A DNA stretch of 38,714 nucleotides from Novosphingobium sp. (GTDB lineage: Bacteria > Pseudomonadota > Alphaproteobacteria > Sphingomonadales > Sphingomonadaceae): the NCBI RefSeq assembly GCF_019748365.1, contig NZ_JAIEPN010000025.1, positions 1 to 38,714 of the forward strand, read 5' to 3'. Shown in pieces: positions 16,664 through 24,315 of the stretch. A program made the position numbers and the translations under genes. Within the stretch, counting starts at the first letter, position 1; every line of letters starts with the position of its first letter. Under the pieces are notes generated by a model. That model saw only the letters and a list, made by a program, of their open reading frames with translations, did no database searches and was not told the DNA's origin.

Positions 16664-16707
16664 TGGTGAGCCCTGCTGGGTTCAAGCCAGCGACCTACTG
16701 ATAAAAC
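16664..16707 (-). repeat. 3' half of a tRNA-Lys gene, likely att scar
   Basis: Read on the minus strand, the stretch runs from an anticodon-loop remnant TTTTA, through stem TCAGT, variable AGGTC and T-arm GCTGG-CTTGAAC-CCAGC, to acceptor AGGGCTC, discriminator A and a genomic CCA. That is the 3' half of a tRNA with anticodon TTT. It carries a one-base loss in the anticodon loop and two T-loop changes (TTCGAAC expected), and the 5' half is absent, so it is not functional. Such fragments mark the far end of elements integrated at tRNA 3' ends. The orientation puts such an element on the higher-coordinate side. Confidence 0.65.
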
Positions 16708-16809
16708 GATCGGCGCCGGATAGGTCCAGGAATGTCGGACATCCAGGCTTGCCATGGGGATGCGGGGTGCAGCGTCCTACCTTCACCGTCTCGATAACAC
16801 CCGAAGCGA

Positions 16810-17904
16810 TCAGCCCGGGCGAGGCGCAGTGCTGCGCAGGAGCGACACGCCGGCAAGGACCGCCAGCATGGCAATGGCGGCCAGCGCCGCCGTCTTGCTG
16901 CCCAACGCGCGGTCGAGTTCCACAAATGCGAGCGGGGCGACAAGGACGCCGAGATAGGCAAACGATGTCCCCGTCGCGACGGCCTCGGCCGTCCGGCCTG
17001 CGGGAGCGGCAAGCCCCATCTCGGCGAGGAGGATGCCGTTCCAGCCCATCGCCGTCGCCCCCAGCAGCGCGCTGCCGGCGGTGAGGCGCAATGCCGAGGG
17101 CAGCGGCCAGAGCAGCAGCAGCCAGGCCGCGCCGGTCAGCAGGCCGATCAGGGCAAGATGCAGCGTCGCACGGCCCCAGCGGGCCGTCGTTATGCCGAAA
17201 AGGATGCGGGCACCGGCGCCGGCCACGGTCGCGATCGCCAGATAGCCGGCGGACTTGCCCACCGACAGGCCATGCAGCCAGACCAGCGCGGGCACCAGAT
17301 ACGTGGTGAGCGCCGCCTGGTTCATGGCGTAGAGCCCTGCGACCAGCGCCAATCGGCGCGTGGCACGCTGGGCGAGCGTGCTGCGAACCGATCCCAAGGG
17401 GTGCTGGCGTGGCGGCAGATTGGCGGAAAGCGTGCCGAACGCCTGCAGCCCCGGCAGCGCGAGCACGAACGTGGCCGCAAGGACGGCCAGCACCGGCAAG
17501 GTCATGCTCTGCCAGCCCGACACTTGCGCGACATGCGGCGCGATCAGGGCGACGAGGGCCGTGCCGACCGGCACGCCCGTCTGCCGCAGCGAGACGACCA
17601 GCGGCTGCGCGGCCTGCGAATAGCATTCGGCCAGCGCGAGCGAACTCGACGGGACGATGACTCCGTAGGCAAAGCCCATCAGGACAATGCCGAGGCAGGC
17701 GGCGACGACATTCGCGACCGGTGGTGCGACGCAGGCAAACAGGGCGTAGCCAAGCCCCGTCGCGATAACCGAGCCCAGCTGGATCGTGCGCACGCTGAAG
17801 CTTGCCATCAGCCGCGCGGTGCTCACCGATCCGGCAATGGCCGCCGCGTAGATCAGCGAGGTGTAGTAGCCGATCCAGCTTTCAGGCAGGTGCTGCGACC
17901 GCAC
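16810..17904 (-). CDS. MFS transporter (annotated from GTG; N-terminal helix lies upstream)
   Basis: A 364-residue reading from GTG 17904 with 11 hydrophobic segments, including GLPxSWIGYYTSL-type loop and MGFAYGVIVPSSSLALAECYSQA, typical of the major facilitator superfamily. A 12-helix MFS protein of about 400 residues is expected, and the missing first helix is encoded in frame just upstream (17905-18045), where no ATG, GTG or TTG exists. The frame is continuous with the racemase-like gene upstream, separated only by its TGA. Substrate is unknown; import of the pathway compound is likely because it is co-transcribed with a catabolic gene. Confidence 0.75.
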   Translation of the reverse strand: MRSQHLPESWIGYYTSLIYAAAIAGSVSTARLMASFSVRTIQLGSVIATGLGYALFACVAPPVANVVAACLGIVLMGFAYGVIVPSSSLALAECYSQAAQPLVVSLRQTGVPVGTALVALIAPHVAQVSGWQSMTLPVLAVLAATFVLALPGLQAFGTLSANLPPRQHPLGSVRSTLAQRATRRLALVAGLYAMNQAALTTYLVPALVWLHGLSVGKSAGYLAIATVAGAGARILFGITTARWGRATLHLALIGLLTGAAWLLLLWPLPSALRLTAGSALLGATAMGWNGILLAEMGLAAPAGRTAEAVATGTSFAYLGVLVAPLAFVELDRALGSKTAALAAIAMLAVLAGVSLLRSTAPRPG

Positions 17905-18045
17905 AATCAGCAGGGAAATCGCGAGCGGCCCCGCGATCGTGAAGGACGCCGCGATCTGAATCAGCGAGGTTGCCAGCAGGGTGCCGAGGCCGCGCTGGCG
18001 CGGCGCGCCTGCGTGAGAGGCTGGGGCGGGTTCCGAGATAACCGG
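17905..18045 (-). other. In-frame MFS N-terminal extension without a canonical start codon
   Basis: These 47 codons continue the MFS frame upstream and encode a cytoplasmic tail (PRQRGLG) plus a hydrophobic helix (TLLATSLIQIAASFTIAGP) that fits transmembrane helix 1. No ATG, GTG or TTG occurs in frame; the first codon after the upstream TGA is CCG, then GTT, ATC. Rare ATC/CTG initiation, TGA readthrough or a recent mutation are all possible. See findings. Confidence 0.6.
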
Positions 18046-18822
18046 TCAGCCCTGGCCCTGCTGAACCCGCGCGCCGCCGTCGAGCATGCCGCTGATCATG
18101 TCACCCATGTAGACATGCGGCTTCGGATAGGCCGCGCGGCTGTGCGTGAGGCCCAGCGAAAGCGCCGCCTCGACCAGCTTGTAGGTGAGCGGGCCGGGGT
18201 TGATCAGCGGCACCGGCAGGCGCTCGGCGAGCCAGGCGTGGCTCTGGTGCATCGTGGTGGAGCCGAGGCAGATCGCCTGCGCGCCATCTTCGACGCATTG
18301 CAGAGCGCTTTCCAGCAGCTTGGGGAACACATCTTCCTCCTTGCCGCCAAGGAGGTTTGAAACGTCGGGAGCAATGTTGGGCGAGCGAACCGAGACGCAC
18401 TTGTCTTCCAGCCCGTATTCCCGCAGCGTCTTGGTGTAGAGGCCCTTCCAAGGTGCCCACTGCGTGAGCACCGAGAAATTGTTGGCAAACATCAGCGCGG
18501 TGAGGAACGAGGCCCGGCCCGGTGAGATGACCGGAATATCCAGCACCGAGCGCAGCGCGTTCATGCCGGAATCGCTCATCGTGTCGATGCAGACCGCGTC
18601 ATAGCCGTCTTTTTCCGCGCTGAGCCCGGCCTCGAAGATCGAGATATCGGCGAGCACGTAATCGTGGTGGCTGTCATAGAGCGCGGGCGCGGCCTTGACC
18701 GGCTTGTAATCGAACGTGATCCCCGGCCCCAATTGCACGGAATCGAGCTGTGCCTTGCGGTTGGCCACGCCTTCCTCATCGAGCGGAAACGGAACGATCA
18801 CCAGAACGCGCTTGTCTGCCAT
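18046..18822 (-). CDS. Asp/Glu/hydantoin racemase-fold protein lacking both catalytic cysteines (paralogue 1)
   Basis: A 258-residue member of the Asp/Glu racemase superfamily (hydantoin racemase, maleate isomerase, arylmalonate decarboxylase). The two catalytic-loop motifs are present as IDTMSDSG (residues 79-86) and LGSTTM (186-191). The residues at the cysteine positions are T81 and S188, so a two-cysteine racemase mechanism is not possible. A paralogue at 37787-38536 has the same substitutions. The gene leads an operon with the MFS transporter and is divergent from a GntR regulator with a palindromic operator between them. It probably acts early on the imported compound; the reaction is unknown. 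Confidence 0.75.
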   Translation of the reverse strand: MADKRVLVIVPFPLDEEGVANRKAQLDSVQLGPGITFDYKPVKAAPALYDSHHDYVLADISIFEAGLSAEKDGYDAVCIDTMSDSGMNALRSVLDIPVISPGRASFLTALMFANNFSVLTQWAPWKGLYTKTLREYGLEDKCVSVRSPNIAPDVSNLLGGKEEDVFPKLLESALQCVEDGAQAICLGSTTMHQSHAWLAERLPVPLINPGPLTYKLVEAALSLGLTHSRAAYPKPHVYMGDMISGMLDGGARVQQGQG

Positions 18823-18896
18823 GGCGGGATCCTCATTGGGCGCAGTGCACCGGCACCGGGTTTGCCTCGTGGGTGAACTATGCTAGCTTGCTTGCC

Positions 18897-18912
18897 AATG
18901 GTCCAGACCAAT
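18897..18912. promoter_or_regulatory. GntR operator O1 (GGTCYRGACC family)
   Basis: TGGTCCAGACCA (18899-18910) is a perfect 5-bp-arm dyad in the gap between the racemase-like gene and the GntR gene. The 13-mer ATTGGTCYRGACC recurs at 22076 and 25896, each time in a divergent intergenic region of the same cluster. It is the likely binding site of the adjacent GntR/UTRA regulator. Confidence 0.7.
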
Positions 18913-18954
18913 AATCCACTCCCCACGATTTGAACGACCGACGGATTGTCCACG

Positions 18955-19701
18955 ATGTCCAGCCTGCCCATCCCGCGCTACCGGGAAATCGCCGATCGCA
19001 TCCAGGGCGAGATCGCATCGGGCAAATGGCCGGTGGGCGAAAAGCTGGCCCCCGAGCAGGTGCTCGCGAGCGAATACGACGTCAGCCGCTTCACCATCCG
19101 CGAGGCGATGAGCCGGCTTGAGGAGAGCGGCCTGATCAGCCGGCAGCGGCGGCGGGGCACGATCGTGACCGCGCAGCACCCGGTGGAGCAGATGGTGCAA
19201 AAGCTCGGCTCAATGGACGAATTGCTGCAATATGCCCCGCAAACCCGGCTGAAGCCGATCCGCACCACGATTGTGGAAGCCGATGTCGCGCTGGCGCAGA
19301 TGCTGCCCTGTTCGGTGGGCACGCCCTGGGCGCGGATCGAGACCATCCGGCTGGAAGCGAAGCGCAGCCCGGTCTGCTGGAGCGACATTTATGTGCCCGC
19401 CGAATTTGCCGAAGTGGCCGAACGCATCGGCAAGGATTCGACGCCGGTGTTCCAGCTGATGGAGCAGCTCCACGGCATGCAGGCGGTCGACATCAACGCG
19501 GAGCTGTTCGCGGGTTCGCTATCCCAGCGCAAGGCCGAGGCGCTGGATGTTGCCCCAGGCAGCCCGGCGCTGATCATCGTGCGGCGCTACCGCGATCGCA
19601 CGGGGCGTCTGTTCGAAGTTTCGGTCAGCGAACACCCTGCCGGCCGCTTTTCCTATTCGGTCGATCTCAAACGCAAGGAAGGAAGCCTCGCGGCGCCATG
19701 A
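18955..19701 (+). CDS. GntR-family regulator (HutC/UTRA subfamily)
   Basis: A 248-residue protein. The winged helix-turn-helix covers about residues 6-70 (PRYREIADRIQGEI, then LASEYDVSRFTIREAMSRLEESGLI). A UTRA ligand-binding domain fills the rest, with RIETIRLEAKRSPVCWSDIYVP and ALIIVRRYRDRTGRLFEVSVSEHP. ATG 18955 is the first canonical start; a TTG three codons upstream is less likely. Its stop overlaps the CitE-like gene (ATGA), so regulator and lyase are co-transcribed. It is divergent from the racemase/MFS operon. UTRA-type repressors usually bind a pathway intermediate and release their operator, here most likely the GGTCYRGACC sites. Confidence 0.9.
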   Translation: MSSLPIPRYREIADRIQGEIASGKWPVGEKLAPEQVLASEYDVSRFTIREAMSRLEESGLISRQRRRGTIVTAQHPVEQMVQKLGSMDELLQYAPQTRLKPIRTTIVEADVALAQMLPCSVGTPWARIETIRLEAKRSPVCWSDIYVPAEFAEVAERIGKDSTPVFQLMEQLHGMQAVDINAELFAGSLSQRKAEALDVAPGSPALIIVRRYRDRTGRLFEVSVSEHPAGRFSYSVDLKRKEGSLAAP

Positions 19702-20612
19702 CGGAAGAATTCACCACCATGGCGCAGATCAAGGGCGGCCCGATCATCACCACCATGCCGATCCGCAGCTTCCTGTTTGCCCCCGCCAATCACCCGCGCA
19801 AGGTGGAGAAAGTCTTCGCAAGCGGCGCGGATGCGGTGATCCTCGATCTGGAAGATGCCTGCGCCGCTTCGGAAAAGGCTGCGAGCCGGGCGACGGCGGT
19901 GACCGCGCTTTCCGCTCCACGCAAATGCCTTGGTTATGTGCGGATCAACGCTGCCGATACCGAATGGTGCCTGCGCGATCTCGACGGCGTGATCGGGCCC
20001 TGGTTGGACGGCATCGTCGCGCCCAAGATCGAAAAGCCGGAGGAGATCGTGCTGATCGACTGGCTGATCGCCCAGTTCGAACGCGAGCGCGGCCTGCCCA
20101 TCGGCCGGATCGACCTGATGCCGATCATCGAAACCGGCGCGGGCCTCCATGCGCTTGATGCGATCATTGCGGCGGGCACCCGGATCAAGCGCATCTCGTT
20201 CGGCGCGGGCGATTTCACGCGCGACATGCGGATGAAATGGAGCGCCGACGAGGCCGAGCTTGCCTATGCGCGCGGCAGGCTGGTGCTGGCCTCGCGCGTG
20301 GGCGGGCTGGAAGCGCCGATTGATACGGTGCACATCGATCTGGCGGATGAGGAGAGCTTTGCTGCCTCGGTGGTGACCGGCGTGAAGTTCGGGTTTCAGG
20401 GCAAGCTGCTGATCCATCCGCAGCAAGTCATGCTGACCAACCGCTCGTTCATGCCGAGCGAGAAGGAAATCGCGCGCGCCCGCAAGATCGTCGAGGCGTT
20501 CAACGCAGCGGAGAATGCCGGTTCCGCCTCGATCAAGGTCGATGGCTATTTCGTCGATTATCCCATCGTCGAGAAGGCGCAGCAGGTGCTGGCGCTGGCA
20601 GCGCGGCTCTAG
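19698..20612 (+). CDS. HpcH/HpaI aldolase / citrate lyase beta-like (CitE-like) protein
   Basis: A 304-residue TIM-barrel protein of the CitE/malyl-CoA lyase group, which cleaves 3-hydroxyacyl-CoA compounds to acetyl-CoA and a 2-oxoacid. Visible residues are R23 in IRSFLFAPANHPRK, DLEDA (50-54), R82 in RINAADTEW, the Mg ligands E145 (IIETGAGL) and D172 (FGAGDFTRD), and the late FGFQGKLLIHPQQ loop. The start overlaps the GntR stop. Its TAG stop is made of the TA target duplication of a MITE plus the first G of the element. With the CoA-transferase on the other side of the MITE it suggests a CoA-ester cleavage step, as in citramalyl-CoA pathways. Confidence 0.85.
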   Translation: MTEEFTTMAQIKGGPIITTMPIRSFLFAPANHPRKVEKVFASGADAVILDLEDACAASEKAASRATAVTALSAPRKCLGYVRINAADTEWCLRDLDGVIGPWLDGIVAPKIEKPEEIVLIDWLIAQFERERGLPIGRIDLMPIIETGAGLHALDAIIAAGTRIKRISFGAGDFTRDMRMKWSADEAELAYARGRLVLASRVGGLEAPIDTVHIDLADEESFAASVVTGVKFGFQGKLLIHPQQVMLTNRSFMPSEKEIARARKIVEAFNAAENAGSASIKVDGYFVDYPIVEKAQQVLALAARL

Positions 20613-20893
20613 AGCACTTTCCGACCAATCTGGCTCATCGTGATTGCGTCAGGAAGCTTCTCGGCAAGGAGCGCCGCGCAGTGCGGGCTGGTAGCCCGTG
20701 CCAGCGGCGCGACGCTGCCTGAGTCTCATTGGCCGAGGGGCTTCCTGACGCGACCCCGAAGGGGCGGGCCGCTTTTGGCCCATCGCAGCTTTGATCGTCG
20801 GTCACTATGGGCAAGCATAGCTCCCTCCTCTCGCCTCGCGCTGGGCCAAAATCGGCTCCGTCACGGTGAGCCAGATTGGTCGGAAAGTGCTCT
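20611..20893. mobile_element. MITE with 27-bp perfect terminal inverted repeats, TA target site
   Basis: Terminal inverted repeats at 20611-20637 and 20867-20893 are identical over 27 bp and extend to 33 bp with one mismatch. The element proper runs from GAGCAC (20612) to GTGCTC (20892) and is flanked by TA on both sides (20610-20611, 20893-20894), the target-site choice of IS630/Tc1/mariner transposases. It is 281 bp and encodes no protein, so it is non-autonomous. It separates the convergent CitE-like and CoA-transferase genes. Two further inverted pairs lie inside: 20646-20657 with 20740-20751, and 20773-20782 with 20842-20851. Confidence 0.88.
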
Positions 20894-22070
20894 AACCCAG
20901 CCAATCCGCCAGCACGGCATCGCTATCCGCACCCAGCGCGCGGCCGGCCCAGCGGATGGCACCGGGGGTTTCACTGAGGCGGGGGCAGACGGCGGGAAGC
21001 GTCAGGTCCCCGGCGCGCTCGTCCTCTATGCGCACAAGGTTGCCGCGTGCGGCATATTGCGGGTCCTCGAAAATCTCGTCGATGCCGTAGACGGGGCCGC
21101 ACGGCACTTGCCCGGCTTCGCAGGCGGCGAGGACTTCATCGCGCGTCATCCCGCTTGTCCAGTGGCTGACGAAGGCGTCCACTTCGGCACGGCGCGCCTC
21201 GCGCTTCCCGATTGTGCCGTAGATGCCCTCGCCGGTCACATCCATGCGGTCCATGATGGCGGCGAGGCGGCCGAATATCTTGTCGTTGGTGCAGGCAATC
21301 GCCACCCATTTGCCGTCCTTGGTCGGGTAGTGGCTGTGCGGCACGGCATTGACGGTGCCGGCCCCCATCCGCTGCCGCACGAAGCCGCTGCGGGCATAGG
21401 CGGGCGCCAGTTCGTCGAGCAGGCGGAACGTGCCTTCATAGAGCCCGAGATCGATGATCTGCCCGCGCCCGGTTCTCTCCCGCACGTGCAGCGCGGTGAG
21501 CACGCCCAGCGCGGCATAGACGCCGGTGAGATAGTCCGAGAGCGTGGCCGTGCCGGGCGAGGCGGGCGGCGCATCCGGCTCGCCGCAGAGGAAGGATATG
21601 CCGCTGAAGGCATTGGCAATACGGCCGAAACCGGGGCGGTCGCTATAGGGCCCGGTCTGGCCATAGGCGGTGACGCGGGCGATGATCAGGCGCGGGTTGA
21701 GCGCCTGCAGCACATCGGGCCCGATCCCCCAGCGCTCGAGCGTGCCGGGCTGGAAGTTCTCCACCAGCACGTCTGCCTTGGCCGCAAGCCGGCGCAGCGT
21801 CTCGGCGCCTTCGGGGGTGCGCAGATCCAGCTCGATCGAGCGCTTGTTGCGCCCCTCGCTCAGCCAGACGAGCGTGTCGCCAGCCTCGGTCGGCGTGCCG
21901 AACTTGCGGACCGGATCGCCGCTGCCGGTCAGCTCGACCTTGACCACGTCGGCGCCGAATTCGGCGAGGTAGGTCGCGCAATAGGGCCCCGCGATGAAGG
22001 TTGCCAGATCGAGCACCTTGAGGCCTGCGAAGGCCCCTTCAGGCAGGGTTTCGGGGGGCATTTCATGCAC
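20892..22070 (-). CDS. CaiB/BaiF-type (family III) CoA-transferase
   Basis: A 392-residue family III CoA-transferase. It begins with the typical LKVLDLATFIAGPYCATYLAEFGADVVKVE. The catalytic Asp is D179 in TATLSDYLTGVYAALG. Further family segments are NKRSIELDLRTPEG, LVENFQPGTLERWG and GQVPCGPVYGIDEIFEDPQ. These enzymes move CoA from succinyl-CoA or similar donors to a carboxylic acid by a ping-pong aspartyl-anhydride route. The gene is divergent from the AbfD-like gene and starts nine bases from operator O2. Its stop TAG touches the MITE. It probably activates an acid intermediate that the CitE-like lyase later cleaves. A start nine bases downstream (second Met) is possible. Confidence 0.9.
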   Translation of the reverse strand: MHEMPPETLPEGAFAGLKVLDLATFIAGPYCATYLAEFGADVVKVELTGSGDPVRKFGTPTEAGDTLVWLSEGRNKRSIELDLRTPEGAETLRRLAAKADVLVENFQPGTLERWGIGPDVLQALNPRLIIARVTAYGQTGPYSDRPGFGRIANAFSGISFLCGEPDAPPASPGTATLSDYLTGVYAALGVLTALHVRERTGRGQIIDLGLYEGTFRLLDELAPAYARSGFVRQRMGAGTVNAVPHSHYPTKDGKWVAIACTNDKIFGRLAAIMDRMDVTGEGIYGTIGKREARRAEVDAFVSHWTSGMTRDEVLAACEAGQVPCGPVYGIDEIFEDPQYAARGNLVRIEDERAGDLTLPAVCPRLSETPGAIRWAGRALGADSDAVLADWLG

Positions 22071-22075
22071 TTTCT

Positions 22076-22088
22076 ATTGGTCCAGACC
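22076..22088. promoter_or_regulatory. GntR operator O2 (GGTCYRGACC family)
   Basis: ATTGGTCCAGACC carries the dyad GGTC-CA-GACC, nearly the same as O1. It lies nine bases upstream of the CoA-transferase start and 43 upstream of the HpaB/AbfD-like start, so one bound dimer could block both directions. Confidence 0.7.
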
Positions 22089-22130
22089 TTTTTCCCGCGT
22101 AAGGGAATGGCAGACGGCCATCAAGGCTGA

Positions 22131-23663
22131 ATGTTGTGCACTGAAGGGGAGCCTGTCGCCGTGCTGATGTCCGCCGAAGCCTATCGCGAATCGCTGCGCA
22201 GCCTTGCCCCGCGCGTCTATGTCGGCGGCGATCTGGTTGCCTCGGTGGCGGACGAGCCCCGGCTGGAACCCGGCATCAATGCGGTGGGGCTGACCTACGA
22301 TTTCGCGCTCCTGCCCGAATCCGCGAAAGTCATGGTCACGACGGGGCTTTCGGGGGATCCGGTCAACCGTTTCCTTGCGATCAATCGCAGCCGCGAGGAC
22401 CTGCTCGACAAGCTGGAGGCGGTGCGCCTGACGTGCCAGTATGGCGGCTGCACCCAGCGCTACCTGACCCACGATGCATTCAACGGTCTGTGGGAAGCAA
22501 CCTGGCGGATCACGCAGCGCGTCGGGGGCGAGAGCCACGACCGGCTCAAGGCCTATATCGCCCATGCGCAGGCGAACGACCTCGCGATCGGCATTGCCAT
22601 GACGGACGGCAAGGGCGACCGTTCGAAGCGCCCGTCGGAACAGGTCGAGCCGCTATCCTATGTCCATGTGCGCGAGCGGCGGGCGGACGGGATCGTGATT
22701 GCCGGGGTCAAGGCCATCGTGACCGGCGCGCCCTATATGCACGAGTTTCTGGTGCTGCCGTGCCGCCGGATGCGCCCCGAGGACCGCGACTTTGCCGTGG
22801 CCTGTGCCGTGCCGATCGACGCGCCGGGCGTGACCGTGGTGTCGCGCCCCGCTGGCCGTCCGGGCAACGCGGCGGCCAAGTTCAGTGCCAAGTTCGCGCA
22901 ATCGGTCGCGGCGGTCCATTTCGACGACGTTTTCGTGCCGTGGGACCGCGTGTTCATCGATGGCGAGACTGAAGAAGCGCACCTGATGACCACCAACTAC
23001 GCCTCGCACCACCGCCACAGCTGCATCGGCGCGCGGGCGGGCTTTGGCGATCTGCTGATCGGTGCGGGCGCTTTGATGATGGAGGCGAACGGGCTGGAGC
23101 TCGACCGGATCGCCCACCTCAAGGACAAGATGGTCGAGCTGATCAAGATCACCGAAGGCTTCTATGCCTGCGGGGTCGCCGCCTCGACCTTTGGCGAGGA
23201 AGACGCGGCGGGCAATTTCCGGCCCGAGCAGATCTATTCCAACATCGGCAAACTGCTGCTGGCGAACCAGATTTACGACATGCACCGGCTGGCGCACGAG
23301 GTTTCGGGCGGGCTGGTCGTGGGCCTGCCGAGCCCGGAGGAAGACCACAATCCCGCCACCGCGCCGATGATCGAGAGCCTGCTGCGCGGGCGGCCCGATG
23401 TGCCCTATGCCCACCGCGCCAACGTCGCGCGGTTTATCGAGGACCTCACCGCATCGGAAACGGGCGGCTGGTATTCGGTGATCAGCCTGCACGGCGGCGG
23501 ATCACCCGAGGCGATGAAGATGGAGATCCTGCGCAATTATCCGGTGCAGGACCGCAAGGAACTGGTGCAGGCGCTGCTCGATCGCGGCGCGCTCGATCTG
23601 GGCAAAGGCCCCGCGCGCGACAAGCAGCCGGGCCGGTGCTGCACCAAGGGCTGCGCGGAATAG
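22131..23663 (+). CDS. 4-hydroxyphenylacetate 3-hydroxylase-family flavoprotein (HpaB/AbfD-like)
   Basis: A 510-residue protein of the acyl-CoA-dehydrogenase-like HpaB superfamily. Long segments such as MTDGKGDRSKRPSEQ, KAIVTGAPYMHEF and HRHSCIGARAGFGDLLIGA are closer to 4-hydroxybutyryl-CoA dehydratase (AbfD) than to E. coli HpaB. AbfD binds a [4Fe-4S] cluster through C99, C103, H292 and C299; here these positions read C107, Y111, H294 and A301, so the cluster is probably absent. The tail GRCCTKGCAE is cysteine-rich. A FAD-dependent monooxygenase or a cluster-free lyase is possible; a reductase partner is not nearby. GTG 22161, after GAAGGGGAG, may be the real start. Confidence 0.78.
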   Translation: MLCTEGEPVAVLMSAEAYRESLRSLAPRVYVGGDLVASVADEPRLEPGINAVGLTYDFALLPESAKVMVTTGLSGDPVNRFLAINRSREDLLDKLEAVRLTCQYGGCTQRYLTHDAFNGLWEATWRITQRVGGESHDRLKAYIAHAQANDLAIGIAMTDGKGDRSKRPSEQVEPLSYVHVRERRADGIVIAGVKAIVTGAPYMHEFLVLPCRRMRPEDRDFAVACAVPIDAPGVTVVSRPAGRPGNAAAKFSAKFAQSVAAVHFDDVFVPWDRVFIDGETEEAHLMTTNYASHHRHSCIGARAGFGDLLIGAGALMMEANGLELDRIAHLKDKMVELIKITEGFYACGVAASTFGEEDAAGNFRPEQIYSNIGKLLLANQIYDMHRLAHEVSGGLVVGLPSPEEDHNPATAPMIESLLRGRPDVPYAHRANVARFIEDLTASETGGWYSVISLHGGGSPEAMKMEILRNYPVQDRKELVQALLDRGALDLGKGPARDKQPGRCCTKGCAE

Positions 23664-23667
23664 CGGC

Positions 23668-24315
23668 TCAGCGCGGGCGCACGGTTGCCATCGGAAGGTT
23701 GGAAACCCGCGCCATTTCGCCGCTTGCGAACAGGCCGGGATCAGCCAGATAGGCCCGGGCCATCGGCATCGCGTCGAGGCCCCAGAACAGCTCATCCCCG
23801 ATCGCCAGCGTCGGCACGCCATAGACGCCTGCCGCCACTGCGGCTTCGGTGTTGGCGCGCAGCCGGTCCTTCACCTGCGGTTCGTTCGCGGCCTCCAGCG
23901 GCACGCCGAGTGCTTCGGCGAGGGCCGCCGCCGTCTCAGGGCTTTCCGGATCGCGCCCCTCGCCCCACACCAGCCAGAACGCGACCGCCGCATCGGCCGC
24001 GCTCAATTCGCGCACGCAGAGCAGCCGCAGCAGCGTGAGCGGATTGAACGGGTGAGCCGGCGGCGCGCGGAACGGAATGCCCCGCTCGTCCGCGATCCAC
24101 TGCACGATGCGGTAGGTCTGCGTGCGCTTGGCCGGGATCTCGGCGGGGCCGAGGTGGCCGAACGCCTTCAGCAAGCCGGCAAAGAGAACCGGACGAAACG
24201 TGACCTTATGCTCATCGCACAGCGCCTCGATCTCCGGGATGGCGAGCGCCGCAAAAGGCGAGATGACATCGAAATACCAGACAAGCGCCCGGTCCGATGG
24301 CTGCCCCGGCTCCAT
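23668..24315 (-). CDS. DsbA-fold 2-hydroxychromene-2-carboxylate isomerase-like protein
   Basis: A 215-residue GST-kappa/DsbA-fold protein. WYFDVISPFAALA gives the family serine (S19) that in NahD-type isomerases contacts the bound glutathione. RPVLFAGLLKAFG and GVYGVPTLAIGDELFWGLD are the other family blocks. Known members interconvert 2-hydroxychromene-2-carboxylate and its open-chain isomer using glutathione. Its ATG shares one base with the stop of the TauD-like gene (TGATG), so it is third in the operon of isochorismatase, dioxygenase and isomerase. With two GSTs encoded by the opposite operon, it supports glutathione-dependent chemistry in this pathway. Confidence 0.82.
   Translation of the reverse strand: MEPGQPSDRALVWYFDVISPFAALAIPEIEALCDEHKVTFRPVLFAGLLKAFGHLGPAEIPAKRTQTYRIVQWIADERGIPFRAPPAHPFNPLTLLRLLCVRELSAADAAVAFWLVWGEGRDPESPETAAALAEALGVPLEAANEPQVKDRLRANTEAAVAAGVYGVPTLAIGDELFWGLDAMPMARAYLADPGLFASGEMARVSNLPMATVRPR

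Noticed and set aside
16664..16707. A functional tRNA gene
   Set aside because: The 5' half is absent, a base of the anticodon loop is missing, and T-loop invariant positions are changed.
18046..18048. TGA between the racemase-like and MFS frames as a selenocysteine codon
   Set aside because: No Sec-type protein context and no obvious stem-loop immediately downstream; ordinary termination, readthrough or mutation is more likely.
20640..22130. A 496-codon plus-strand frame across the MITE and the CoA-transferase gene
   Set aside because: It runs through a mobile element and antisense to a complete family III CoA-transferase; no domain seen.
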